Shown here piece by piece: positions 52,741 through 64,000 of a stretch of DNA of 64,000 nucleotides. The notes below the pieces were generated by a model. That model was given only the letters and a program-made list of their open reading frames with translations. It made no database searches and was not told the DNA's origin. Location: the NCBI GenBank assembly GCA_905221035.1, contig CAJNBP010000007.1, positions 41,323 to 105,322 on the forward strand, read 5' to 3'. The position numbers and the translations under genes were made by a program. Origin of the DNA: a bacterium (lineage in GTDB: Bacteria > Bacillota > Bacilli > Lactobacillales > Streptococcaceae). Position 1 is the stretch's first letter. Each line of letters opens with the position of its first letter.

Positions 52741-53906
52741 TACTTTTGATATTCATGGATGATAACACCTTGTACCACACGGTTTACTGTTCCTGTAGGA
52801 GACGGTGTATCTGGTTTATTTTCTACCTTGAGTGAAGTCAATAGGGCAAAGAGTTGGGCATAAACGATGTAAGGGAAGACACGGTAAATATCATTCAAGA
52901 CACCGCCACAACCAAGGGCCACTTCTTTGACATTTTCAAGTCCAAAGGCTTGATCACTCAAAAGCACAACACGACGAGCAATACGGTCACCAGCAACTTC
53001 ACGAACCAAGTCCAAGTCATACTTGCGAGTGTAGTCTGTCGTAGTACCAAAGACCAAAACAACTGTATCTTCGTTGATAAGAGATTTTGGACCGTGACGG
53101 AAGCCGACTGGGCTTTCATACATAGTCGCCACTTGACCAGCTGTTAATTCCAGAATCTTGAGCTGAGCTTCATGAGCAAGTCCAAAGAAAGGACCAGCAC
53201 CTAGATAGATGACACGGTTAAAGTCTAGGTCAACAAGTTCTTTGACATCTTCTGCCTTGTCTAAAACTTTACGCGCAAGGCTAGTCACCACTTCAAAACG
53301 TTCAGCTTTCACAGCAAATTCTGTAGGATCAAAGACCAAGAGAGCTGTCAACATCATAGAGGTAAAGCTAGAAGTCATGGCAAAGCCAGCATCATTAGAA
53401 GCAGCTGGTTGCAAGAGCAAGAGATTGCGGTCATCTCCATGAGCTTGAAGAGCTAATTTACCATCTGCTGCACAAGTAATCGTCACTTGGTAAAGCTCAT
53501 CCACCAAGGCCTTGGCCAAATCAACAGTTGCCACACTTTCAGGAGAATTCCCACTACGAGCAAAGGATACAAGGACAGTCGCCACATCTTTTTTCAAATA
53601 AGTTTCTGGATTGGCAACGATATCTGTTGTTGCAATAGCATTGAAATTCCATTTGCGTTCGTCATAGACTTCCTTAAAGTAAGGTACCAAGGTATCTCCC
53701 ACATAAGCAGAAGTCCCAGCACCTGTCAAAATAACCTTGATATAATCATGTTTATCAGCAATCCCTTGTAGGAAAGATGCAATTTCTTCACGTTGTGCTT
53801 GATAAGATTCAAAAGCTTCTTTCCATACATCTGGTTGTTGGTAGATTTCACGCGTCGTGATTTCTGCACCCAATTCAAGCAAATCTTCTTTTGTATAATG
53901 TAGCAT
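52740..53906 (-). CDS. agaS: AgaS-type sugar isomerase/deaminase
   Basis: A 388-residue protein with two SIS domains. The first starts VILTGAGTSAYVGDTLVPYF with the phosphosugar loop VSFARSGNSPESVA, and the second includes YLGAGPFFGLAHEAQLKILE. AgaS deaminates galactosamine-6-phosphate to tagatose-6-phosphate. It fits with the adjacent mannose-family PTS, which would import and phosphorylate amino sugars or host-glycan disaccharides released by BgaC and StrH. Confidence 0.92.
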   Translation of the reverse strand: MLHYTKEDLLELGAEITTREIYQQPDVWKEAFESYQAQREEIASFLQGIADKHDYIKVILTGAGTSAYVGDTLVPYFKEVYDERKWNFNAIATTDIVANPETYLKKDVATVLVSFARSGNSPESVATVDLAKALVDELYQVTITCAADGKLALQAHGDDRNLLLLQPAASNDAGFAMTSSFTSMMLTALLVFDPTEFAVKAERFEVVTSLARKVLDKAEDVKELVDLDFNRVIYLGAGPFFGLAHEAQLKILELTAGQVATMYESPVGFRHGPKSLINEDTVVLVFGTTTDYTRKYDLDLVREVAGDRIARRVVLLSDQAFGLENVKEVALGCGGVLNDIYRVFPYIVYAQLFALLTSLKVENKPDTPSPTGTVNRVVQGVIIHEYQK

Positions 53907-53992
53907 TGAGTTCCTCTTTTTCTATTAAATATGGGAATGGGAGTAAGCCCCATTCCCATGTATATTCTATATAAGATGCTCTAAGTCACATC

Positions 53993-54397
53993 TTATTCGT
54001 CTTCGTCATCATCGAAGCCCGCTAATAAATCATTGACTTTCACAATGCTTTCTGCAGCACGGTTCTTATAGTTCGCATCTGCACCTGTAAGGCTCGCATT
54101 GATAAATTCAATCACCATTGGAAGATTCATCCCTGCATAAAGTTCGATGTCACGACCTTCCATAATCAAGCGACTGACCACGTTACATGGTGTCCCACCG
54201 AGAAGATCCGCAAAGACTAGGAAATCATCCAACCCTTCGATAGCAGCTTCAAATTTTGCAGTAAATTCTTCTGGGCCATCTTCTGGAAGAAGAGCCACTG
54301 CATGAATGTTATCTTGTGGGCCCATAATCATTTCTGTACTGCCTTTAAGCTCCTCACAGAAGCGACCATGGCTGACCAAAATTAATGATTTTACCAT
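53993..54397 (-). CDS. PTS EIIA component, mannose family
   Basis: A 134-residue EIIA-Man domain. It begins MVKSLILVSHGRFCEELKGS; the phosphorylated His is in the VSHGRF motif (residue 10). It receives phosphate from HPr and passes it to EIIB. The DLLGGTPCNVV segment is typical. It is last of the four PTS genes, six bases after EIID. Confidence 0.93.
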   Translation of the reverse strand: MVKSLILVSHGRFCEELKGSTEMIMGPQDNIHAVALLPEDGPEEFTAKFEAAIEGLDDFLVFADLLGGTPCNVVSRLIMEGRDIELYAGMNLPMVIEFINASLTGADANYKNRAAESIVKVNDLLAGFDDDEDE

Positions 54398-54402
54398 AAA
54401 AC

Positions 54403-55227
54403 TTATTTAGGTCCCATTCCAAATGCAAAGTGACCAAGGGCAGAAAGACCTACTGCAAGAGCGATAATGATACCGATAGCTTTAGTAGAAGTCATACCTT
54501 TCTTACCAAGCAACCAGAAGATAAAGGCAGTAAAGATTGCTGGAAGCAAACGTGGGAAGATTTGGTTCAAGATGTCTTGGAAATCAATCATCTTTTCACC
54601 GATTGGCAACTTGTAAGAAATTTCAAAGTTGATCATTGTTGCTACAAGAGCACCCATCATGAAGACACCCAGTACAGATGCAGCGTCAATCAAAGCTGTC
54701 AATGTACTTTGCATGTTGTTGATAAGGTTAACCCCTTCTTTGTAGGCAAATTCCAACTGTTTCCAACGGAAGATGTCATACGCTACTGCAACTGCAATCC
54801 AAAGGAAGATACCCCAAGGTTGGCCAGCGATAGCCATAGTTGCTGCGATAGATCCCATGATAGCAGGTACAAGCGAACCAAAGATTGTATCTCCAAGAGG
54901 AGCAAATGGTCCCATCAAACCTGTCTTGATACCGTTAACGGCATCTTTTGAACCTACACCATCTTTTTCTTCCATTGCAAGGTCAAAACCAGCGATAATA
55001 GTGTGGAAGAATGGTGAAGTATTGAAGAATTGAGTATGAACTTTCATCATTTCTTTCAACTCAGGAGTGCCATCCCCATACATTTTACGCAATTGAGGCA
55101 AGATCATGTAAAGGTAACCAGAAGCTTGCATACGTTCGTAGTTCCAACCTAATTGGAAAGTAAACAAGCTACGTTTGTTGATTTGATTAAAATCTTCTTT
55201 TGTAAGTTTGTAATTAGAATTCGTCAT
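54403..55227 (-). CDS. PTS EIID component, mannose family
   Basis: A 274-residue membrane subunit of the mannose-type sugar channel. It begins MTNSNYKLTKEDFNQINKRS and has QLGWNYERMQASGYLYMILP and the glycine/proline-rich GLMGPFAPLGDTIFGSLVPA. The ATG at 55227 overlaps the end of EIIC by 14 bp; I prefer it over the GTG at 55242. Confidence 0.92.
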   Translation of the reverse strand: MTNSNYKLTKEDFNQINKRSLFTFQLGWNYERMQASGYLYMILPQLRKMYGDGTPELKEMMKVHTQFFNTSPFFHTIIAGFDLAMEEKDGVGSKDAVNGIKTGLMGPFAPLGDTIFGSLVPAIMGSIAATMAIAGQPWGIFLWIAVAVAYDIFRWKQLEFAYKEGVNLINNMQSTLTALIDAASVLGVFMMGALVATMINFEISYKLPIGEKMIDFQDILNQIFPRLLPAIFTAFIFWLLGKKGMTSTKAIGIIIALAVGLSALGHFAFGMGPK

Positions 55228-56119
55228 CTTCGATTTCCCCACTTTCTGATGGTGTAGAAGGTGCTGCTACAGCTACTTTTTGGCTATTTTTGAAGTGAAG
55301 CACTGCTAGGAAGATACCTACGATAGAGATACCAATCATAGACAATCCTTTGAAGTTGTTCACGAAACCAATTTTTTCAGCAACATCTTTAGGTAGAGTA
55401 CCGATAATACCTGCAACAGCACCACCAAGACCTGTTACATATGAGTAAAGAACAGTCAACATAGCTGTCAAACCAAATCCCATAGCAAGGTAGTGAAGGT
55501 TACGTTTAACTGGAAGGTAACGAAGCAAGATTGCAAATCCAAGACCTGGAAGCATACGTCCTGCAAGTGTCAAGCCATCTGCAACCCATTTGTAGGCTTC
55601 AACGAAGTCTACCACTGATTGTACGAAGGCACCACCAAAAGCAAGGGCAAAGAAGACTGGAAGGGCACGAGATAGAGCCCAAGGAATCGCACCAAGCAAG
55701 TAGTTGCGTTCAATACCTTTATAGTCAAAGCGTTCGATTGCAGCATCCACACGGTGAGCGAAGAAAGTAGTTGTCATACGTCCAAGAACGTCGAAGTAAG
55801 TCAAGAGAGCTGCTACTGGCACAGCGATTGTTGTAATCGCCAGTGATGCATCAATTCCTTGTGAAACAGAGAAGGCTGTCGCAAGAACCGCACCAGAAGT
55901 TGCGTCGATACGAGAAGCACCACCGAAGGTACCAACCCCAAGAACGAACAGTTGCAAGTTACCACCGATAAGCAGACCAGTAGTCACATCTCCCATAATT
56001 AAACCAGTAATGAAACCAGCAAATACAGGGGAACCTGCAGATGAAACGATCGTCAACTCATCACAGATTTGATAAGCTGAGTACAAAGTGAGAAGTAAAA
56101 TTTGCCACCATTGTATCAT
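55214..56119 (-). CDS. PTS EIIC component, mannose family
   Basis: A 301-residue membrane channel subunit. It begins MIQWWQILLLTLYSAYQICD and has the family stretch GLLIGGNLQLFVLGVGTFGG. Many helices and an acidic C-terminus (SGEIEDDEF) that overlaps the EIID start. Together with EIID it forms the transport path; specificity by context is N-acetylgalactosamine or lacto-N-biose-like sugar. Confidence 0.93.
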   Translation of the reverse strand: MIQWWQILLLTLYSAYQICDELTIVSSAGSPVFAGFITGLIMGDVTTGLLIGGNLQLFVLGVGTFGGASRIDATSGAVLATAFSVSQGIDASLAITTIAVPVAALLTYFDVLGRMTTTFFAHRVDAAIERFDYKGIERNYLLGAIPWALSRALPVFFALAFGGAFVQSVVDFVEAYKWVADGLTLAGRMLPGLGFAILLRYLPVKRNLHYLAMGFGLTAMLTVLYSYVTGLGGAVAGIIGTLPKDVAEKIGFVNNFKGLSMIGISIVGIFLAVLHFKNSQKVAVAAPSTPSESGEIEDDEF

Positions 56120-56145
56120 AACAATGACCTCCTAAAAATTTTTTC

Positions 56146-56622
56146 CTATTTTAATAAGCTCAAAAAGTCTGAAACTGGATCATTTGGAACCATTTGAGCA
56201 GTAAGTTTAACACCTTTTTCTGCTAGTTTGTGGAAGTCTTCCACATCCTTGTCTACTACGTTGATAGAACGTGTGATAGAACGTGTTTCTGGTGTTTGAG
56301 ACATATTCCCAACATTAAGGGTTTCAAGTGGTACACCTGCTTCTACCAAACCAAGGAAGCGGTCTGGCTTACGAGCCACGATAAAGAGACGTTGGCTATC
56401 GTATTTTCCAGCAAGAATATTGGCTGCCGCTTTTTCAATTGGCAAAATACTCAATTTCACACCTGGTGGTGTCGCAAGTTTCAAACCACTCTTTTCAACA
56501 TCGTTGTTGACAACTTCGTCATCTACAACCATAATACGTGAAACATTTAGTTTTCCAGCCCATAGATTGGCTACTTGTCCGTGGATCAAACGTCCATCAA
56601 TACGGCATCCTACAATTGTCAT
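56146..56622 (-). CDS. PTS EIIB component, mannose family
   Basis: A 158-residue EIIB-Man. It begins MTIVGCRIDGRLIHGQVANL; the phosphorylated His15 lies in RLIHGQV. Its ATG overlaps the bgaC stop (ATGA), so BgaC and the PTS are translationally linked. This places extracellular galactose release and sugar import in one operon. Confidence 0.93.
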   Translation of the reverse strand: MTIVGCRIDGRLIHGQVANLWAGKLNVSRIMVVDDEVVNNDVEKSGLKLATPPGVKLSILPIEKAAANILAGKYDSQRLFIVARKPDRFLGLVEAGVPLETLNVGNMSQTPETRSITRSINVVDKDVEDFHKLAEKGVKLTAQMVPNDPVSDFLSLLK

Positions 56623-58406
56623 AAATTTTCCCCCTTTATATGTTTTAGTGTAGGTTTACGAGTTAAATAAATCTCTTCTTTATATTCACCTTCTGTTTCA
56701 AAGATAATGATGCGGTTAGCACCTTCCTTGAGATAGCTATGAGGGATATAAAGCGAGAGGGTTGGGCCGACGTTCCAAAAACGTCCTAGATTCTGCCCAT
56801 TGACAAAGGCAACTCCCTTACCAAACTCAGACAAGTCTAGGTAAGTATCTTTTGGCGCTTCGATTGTAAAATCATAAGCGTAAAAGGCTGGTTGTCCTTC
56901 TGTCCATCCTTTTGAAAAATCAATTTCCTCAGGATTATCTAGTGGAAGTGGATAGTGTTTCCAGTTTAGTAAGAAGTGCAAATCCTTACAAACCCCTGTC
57001 CGAATTCCCTTACGTTGCGTATCCGCTAAGAACTTGTGTCCATAGTTGACACGCCCCATATTTTCTACCAAGATATCTAATCGAGACAGCGCTTTCTTTT
57101 CGCCTTGATAAAAAATATCTTCCCCAATCTCTGTCTGATATTGGGTTTCGACCCACTGACCATCAACATAAAGCTGAGCTCTATCTCGACCATCAATGAT
57201 ACGAAGTCTTTCTTCTTCTGCATCCCAGTTTGTTTCTGTTCGATAGAGTAGGTAGCCATAACTTTGTCCCAACTCCTCCATCTTTTTAGGATAAAGGCTT
57301 GCTACAGGACTAGATAAACTATCCAAGGTTTCAAACAAGGAAACTTTTTCTACTATTGGAATAGCATCCAACTCCATACTCTCTTTGTAGAGTGGTTCCA
57401 ACTGCGGATACTCAGGGAAATGTGTTGCCATCATCTTCTTGACTGCCAGGTATTTGGCAGTTGGATTTCCTTCTTCATCCAGAAGGGCATCGTAATCATA
57501 AGATGTAACTTGTGGCAGGTCCAAAGTTCCTCGAGCCGAGCAACCATTCATGAAACCAAAGTTTGTACCACCATGGAACATGTAAAGATTGATGGAGCCT
57601 TGTTCCAAAACCTCTCGAACTGCATCTGCCAACTCTTTCGGATCCCGTGTGATAATCGGTTCTTTCCAACGATTGAACCAACCATCCCAGAACTCCATAC
57701 ACATGAGTGGCCATTTCTTACCATGCTCATCAAAGAATTCCTGCATCTGTGAAAAGTTATATGAAGCCTTAGAACCAAAGTTCCCTGTTACAAAGAGGTC
57801 ATCTTCTATTAAGGTTCCAGCTTTCAAAGTAGCTCTCCATGGACCATCTGATGTAAAAAGAGGACAGGTTACGCCACGCTCTTCCATCAACTGTCGAATG
57901 GCTCTCAGATAAGCCTTATCTTCTCCATAAGAACCATACTCATTTTCAACCTGCATCATGAGGATATTGCCACCATTGTCCAACAAATGTGGAACCAATC
58001 GTGACAAGAGCTGGTCATAGTAGCGACCGACAGCTTCAATATAGGCTGGATCTGAGGAACGAAGCCTCATATTCTTTGTTAAGAGCCAAGCTGGTAAACC
58101 ACCGAATTCCCACTCCGCACAGATGAAGGGAGACGGACGAACGATCGCATAGAGACCCAAATCTTGTGCTGTCTGAAGAAATCGCTCCAAATCTAGAGCT
58201 CCTTCAAAGTGAAACTCACCCTCACGAGGCTCGTGTAAATTCCAGGCCACATAAGTCTCTACCGTATTAAAACCCAGAGCCTTCAAATTATAGAGCGAAT
58301 GATACCAATCCTCTGGAGGAACCCTAAAATAATGAATGGCGCCAGATAAAATCTTAAATGATTTTCCATCGAGATAGAAATCATCCCGTATCTCAAATCG
58401 TGTCAT
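56619..58406 (-). CDS. bgaC: Beta-galactosidase, GH35 (BgaC)
   Basis: A 595-residue GH35 enzyme specific in pneumococcus for Gal-beta-1,3-GlcNAc. The catalytic-domain motifs are QVENEYGSYGEDKAYL (acid/base Glu) and LMCMEFWDGWF (nucleophile Glu). There is no signal peptide or LPxTG, although surface exposure has been reported for the homologue. The ATG at 58406 (MTRFEIRDDFYLDG) gives the usual length. First gene of the operon to EIIA. Confidence 0.95.
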   Translation of the reverse strand: MTRFEIRDDFYLDGKSFKILSGAIHYFRVPPEDWYHSLYNLKALGFNTVETYVAWNLHEPREGEFHFEGALDLERFLQTAQDLGLYAIVRPSPFICAEWEFGGLPAWLLTKNMRLRSSDPAYIEAVGRYYDQLLSRLVPHLLDNGGNILMMQVENEYGSYGEDKAYLRAIRQLMEERGVTCPLFTSDGPWRATLKAGTLIEDDLFVTGNFGSKASYNFSQMQEFFDEHGKKWPLMCMEFWDGWFNRWKEPIITRDPKELADAVREVLEQGSINLYMFHGGTNFGFMNGCSARGTLDLPQVTSYDYDALLDEEGNPTAKYLAVKKMMATHFPEYPQLEPLYKESMELDAIPIVEKVSLFETLDSLSSPVASLYPKKMEELGQSYGYLLYRTETNWDAEEERLRIIDGRDRAQLYVDGQWVETQYQTEIGEDIFYQGEKKALSRLDILVENMGRVNYGHKFLADTQRKGIRTGVCKDLHFLLNWKHYPLPLDNPEEIDFSKGWTEGQPAFYAYDFTIEAPKDTYLDLSEFGKGVAFVNGQNLGRFWNVGPTLSLYIPHSYLKEGANRIIIFETEGEYKEEIYLTRKPTLKHIKGENL

Positions 58407-58428
58407 AAAACTACCTTTTGATTGCAAA

Positions 58429-58486
58429 AGTTTGCGCTTTCATTTATTGTTATATTAAATATAGCGCAATCATTCATGTTTGTCAA
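58429..58486 (-). promoter_or_regulatory. bgaC operon promoter with cre-like site
   Basis: On the minus strand TTGACA (58481-58486), a 17 bp spacer and TATATT (58458-58463). Just downstream, 58429-58443 reads ATGAAAGCGCAAACT, one base short of the CcpA consensus. A bound CcpA would sit in the early transcribed region and act as a roadblock when glucose is present. Confidence 0.7.
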
Positions 58487-58739
58487 TAGTCTTAACTAGA
58501 TTATTTAAAATTTTTCTATTTTTTTACTAACTTTTAGGCAAAATACTTATAAAATCGTATAAGCCCGAGCATTTCGCTCTTTTTCGCCAAAAACCTTGTA
58601 TAAAAATGTATAAAATCCTGATTATTTAGATGTAAATTAACCTTTTAGCCTATTATTTTAATTTTTTATTCAAAAGACTACTATTCTTTTCTTTTTTATG
58701 GTAAAATCTTTTATGGAGAAGGAAAATCGAGGTGAAAAT

Positions 58740-59456
58740 ATGGCAATTCCTAAATATCAATATATAAAAGACGAATTAAAGAACAAAATCATCTCTGGTC
58801 AATTCGCCAGTGGAGATAAATTTTACACTGAAGCTGAATTGATTTCAATGTATGATGTGAGTTCTATCACAGTTGTCCGCGCCTTAAACGACCTTGCCAA
58901 AGATGGCTATATTGTCCGCCAACAAGGAAAGGGTACATTCGTTTCACGCGCACGCAAACACAAACTCGTGGAGTTTTCAGATGTAGAAGTTTTTGAAACT
59001 AAAGATGATAAAGTGACCGTCCTTTCTATTGAACGCGGAAATAAACTAAGCTACTTAGAAAAACTTGGATTGCGTGGTGACCAGTTCTACTATAAGATTG
59101 AGCGCGTACGTAAATCAAACGGTGTTGTGTACATCTACCATACATCTTACATCCCAGAACAATACATTAACGCAAATTATCCAAACCTTGAATACTATAG
59201 CTCTATCTATAGCCGTTTCAAATTGGATTACCACATTCACATGAATGATGAACACTTTGAAGAAATCAATGAAATAGCATTTCCAACTCCAGAACACGTG
59301 GTTTCCATTCTAGGAATCAATGATCAATTTCCTACTGTCCTTCAGACCAAGATTACGAAGCTCGAATCTACTGGTCAAGTTTTGGAATATAGTGAAACCT
59401 ACAAACGATCTGATTACTACAAAATTAAATTCATCTCATGTGACCGTGATCACTAA
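58740..59456 (+). CDS. bgaR: GntR-family regulator of the bgaC-PTS locus
   Basis: A 238-residue HutC-subfamily GntR protein. The winged HTH (MAIPKYQYIKDELKNKIISG, then YDVSSITVVRALNDLAKDGY) precedes a UTRA ligand-binding domain (IERVRKSNGVVYIYHTSYIP). It probably represses the divergent bgaC operon until a phosphorylated sugar binds. The ATG at 58740 has GAGGTG upstream. Symbol by position only. Confidence 0.85.
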   Translation: MAIPKYQYIKDELKNKIISGQFASGDKFYTEAELISMYDVSSITVVRALNDLAKDGYIVRQQGKGTFVSRARKHKLVEFSDVEVFETKDDKVTVLSIERGNKLSYLEKLGLRGDQFYYKIERVRKSNGVVYIYHTSYIPEQYINANYPNLEYYSSIYSRFKLDYHIHMNDEHFEEINEIAFPTPEHVVSILGINDQFPTVLQTKITKLESTGQVLEYSETYKRSDYYKIKFISCDRDH

Positions 59457-59461
59457 GAAGA

Positions 59462-59492
59462 AAGCCTGAGCCTCATCGCTTGGGCTTTTTCT
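59462..59492 (+). terminator. Terminator after the GntR gene
   Basis: AAAGCCTGAGC and GCTTGGGCTTT pair imperfectly around CTCATC, then T residues. The 280 bp up to strH holds the two regulatory sites listed next. Confidence 0.75.
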
Positions 59493-59515
59493 ATGCTTAT
59501 TATACCATACCAAAA

Positions 59516-59530
59516 AGGTAGCGCTTACCT
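59516..59530. promoter_or_regulatory. Palindromic operator-like site upstream of strH
   Basis: AGGTAGCGCTTACCT pairs AGGTA with TACCT around a GCGC-like centre. It differs from a cre at the outer T and could bind CcpA weakly or the adjacent GntR protein. Confidence 0.45.
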
Positions 59531-59712
59531 AATTTTGGAAGATTCTATAATTTGTGGAATATTTTATAGAAATAGAACCAAAAAAATTCTACTAAGTATA
59601 TATATGTTTCTTTTCCAACCAATTTGAAATCTTAAGCTTAAATTTTATATTTTTTTATACTTATTATAGTTTTTCATCATCTCCTCTTGACTCTCGTTAG
59701 TATAAGAAATAG

Positions 59713-63807
<4,095 letters not shown>

Positions 63808-63923
63808 GATAAAATGAAAGATTTATATCCAGAGACCTAATGAGAGCTGAGTATAAAACTCAATTTCAGAAGAAAAAGAAATAAATCTTTCCAAAATAAA
63901 ACGCATATTATTCAAGGTATGTC

Positions 63924-64000
63924 TGTACTGACCCCAAAAAGTTGGACAAATAATTATTGAAAGGATTTAGTTCTGTATTGCACAGGACTAAGTCCTTTTA
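63924..64000. mobile_element. End of an IS3-family-like insertion sequence (cut by the window edge)
   Basis: From TGTACTGACCCCAAAAAGTT (63924) onward the sequence matches the terminal inverted repeat style of streptococcal IS3-family (IS150-group) elements. An imperfect hairpin with AGGATTTAGT and ACTAAGTCCT follows, a typical terminator near such ends. No transposase codons are inside the window. The stretch 63808-63923 between strH and the IS shows no gene. Confidence 0.6.

Noticed and set aside
59516..59530. Second full cre site at strH
   Set aside because: It is palindromic, but it deviates from the cre consensus at an outer conserved base, so it was listed only as an operator-like site.

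Overview
The window is chromosomal DNA of a mitis-group streptococcus (S. pneumoniae, S. mitis, S. pseudopneumoniae or a close relative). This is suggested by two BOX repeats, the mal regulon, the bgaC and strH glycan loci, a ZmpC-type metalloprotease, choline-binding proteins, an SSURE-repeat adhesin and the TCS08-type two-component system. The species cannot be fixed from sequence reading alone. One feature, an StrH that ends in choline-binding repeats instead of an LPxTG anchor, is unlike the usual pneumococcal form and points to S. mitis or a relative.

Layout. 1-8.3 kb: maltodextrin regulon (malP, malQ on the minus strand; malX, malC, malD, malA, malR on the plus strand) with two MalR-type operators in the divergent promoter region. 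8.3-19.8 kb: housekeeping genes (yitT-like, aspS, hisS, sufT-like, ilvD, an SPFH protein, rpmF, rpmG) and a cluster of small membrane proteins with an HTH regulator. 19.8-20.45 kb: a junction region that holds a probable Fst-type type I toxin-antitoxin locus.

20.45-32.18 kb: an 11.6 kb integrative element inserted at the 3' end of rpsD and bounded by a 97 bp near-perfect direct repeat. Its right half has the plan of a phage satellite or small integrative element: tyrosine integrase, XRE regulator, excisionase-like HTH, D5/P4-type helicase, and next to the helicase an iteron-flanked AT-rich segment beside a strongly structured 200 bp region. No capsid, terminase or conjugation genes are seen. 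Its left half is cargo in two related cassettes. These encode a family of predicted membrane proteins with a shared N-terminal beta-rich module of about 55 residues, together with a lipoprotein, an Excalibur-domain protein, a thioredoxin-fold protein and an XRE regulator. The two cassettes have paralogous promoter regions. I do not recognise this cargo system, and it is the main candidate for something undescribed.

32.2-43 kb (minus strand): rpsD, the TCS08 kinase and regulator, an SSURE adhesin with a methionine-rich wall linker, a glycosyltransferase, the TrkH/CabP potassium system, a nucleoside phosphorylase, a sugar O-acetyltransferase and a VOC protein. 43.3-51.3 kb: a 2100-residue ZmpC-like M26 protease with 13 repeats of 27 residues, and a CAP-domain choline-binding protein. 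51.4-63.8 kb: a host-glycan module (galM, agaS, a mannose-family PTS, bgaC, a GntR regulator, strH) with cre-like sites. The last 77 bases look like the end of an IS3-family element.

From memory of the pneumococcal gene order, rpmG and rpsD are not neighbours there, and the rpsD-to-strH block is inverted relative to the mal block. The element and toxin locus would therefore sit at an inversion junction that spans the replication origin.
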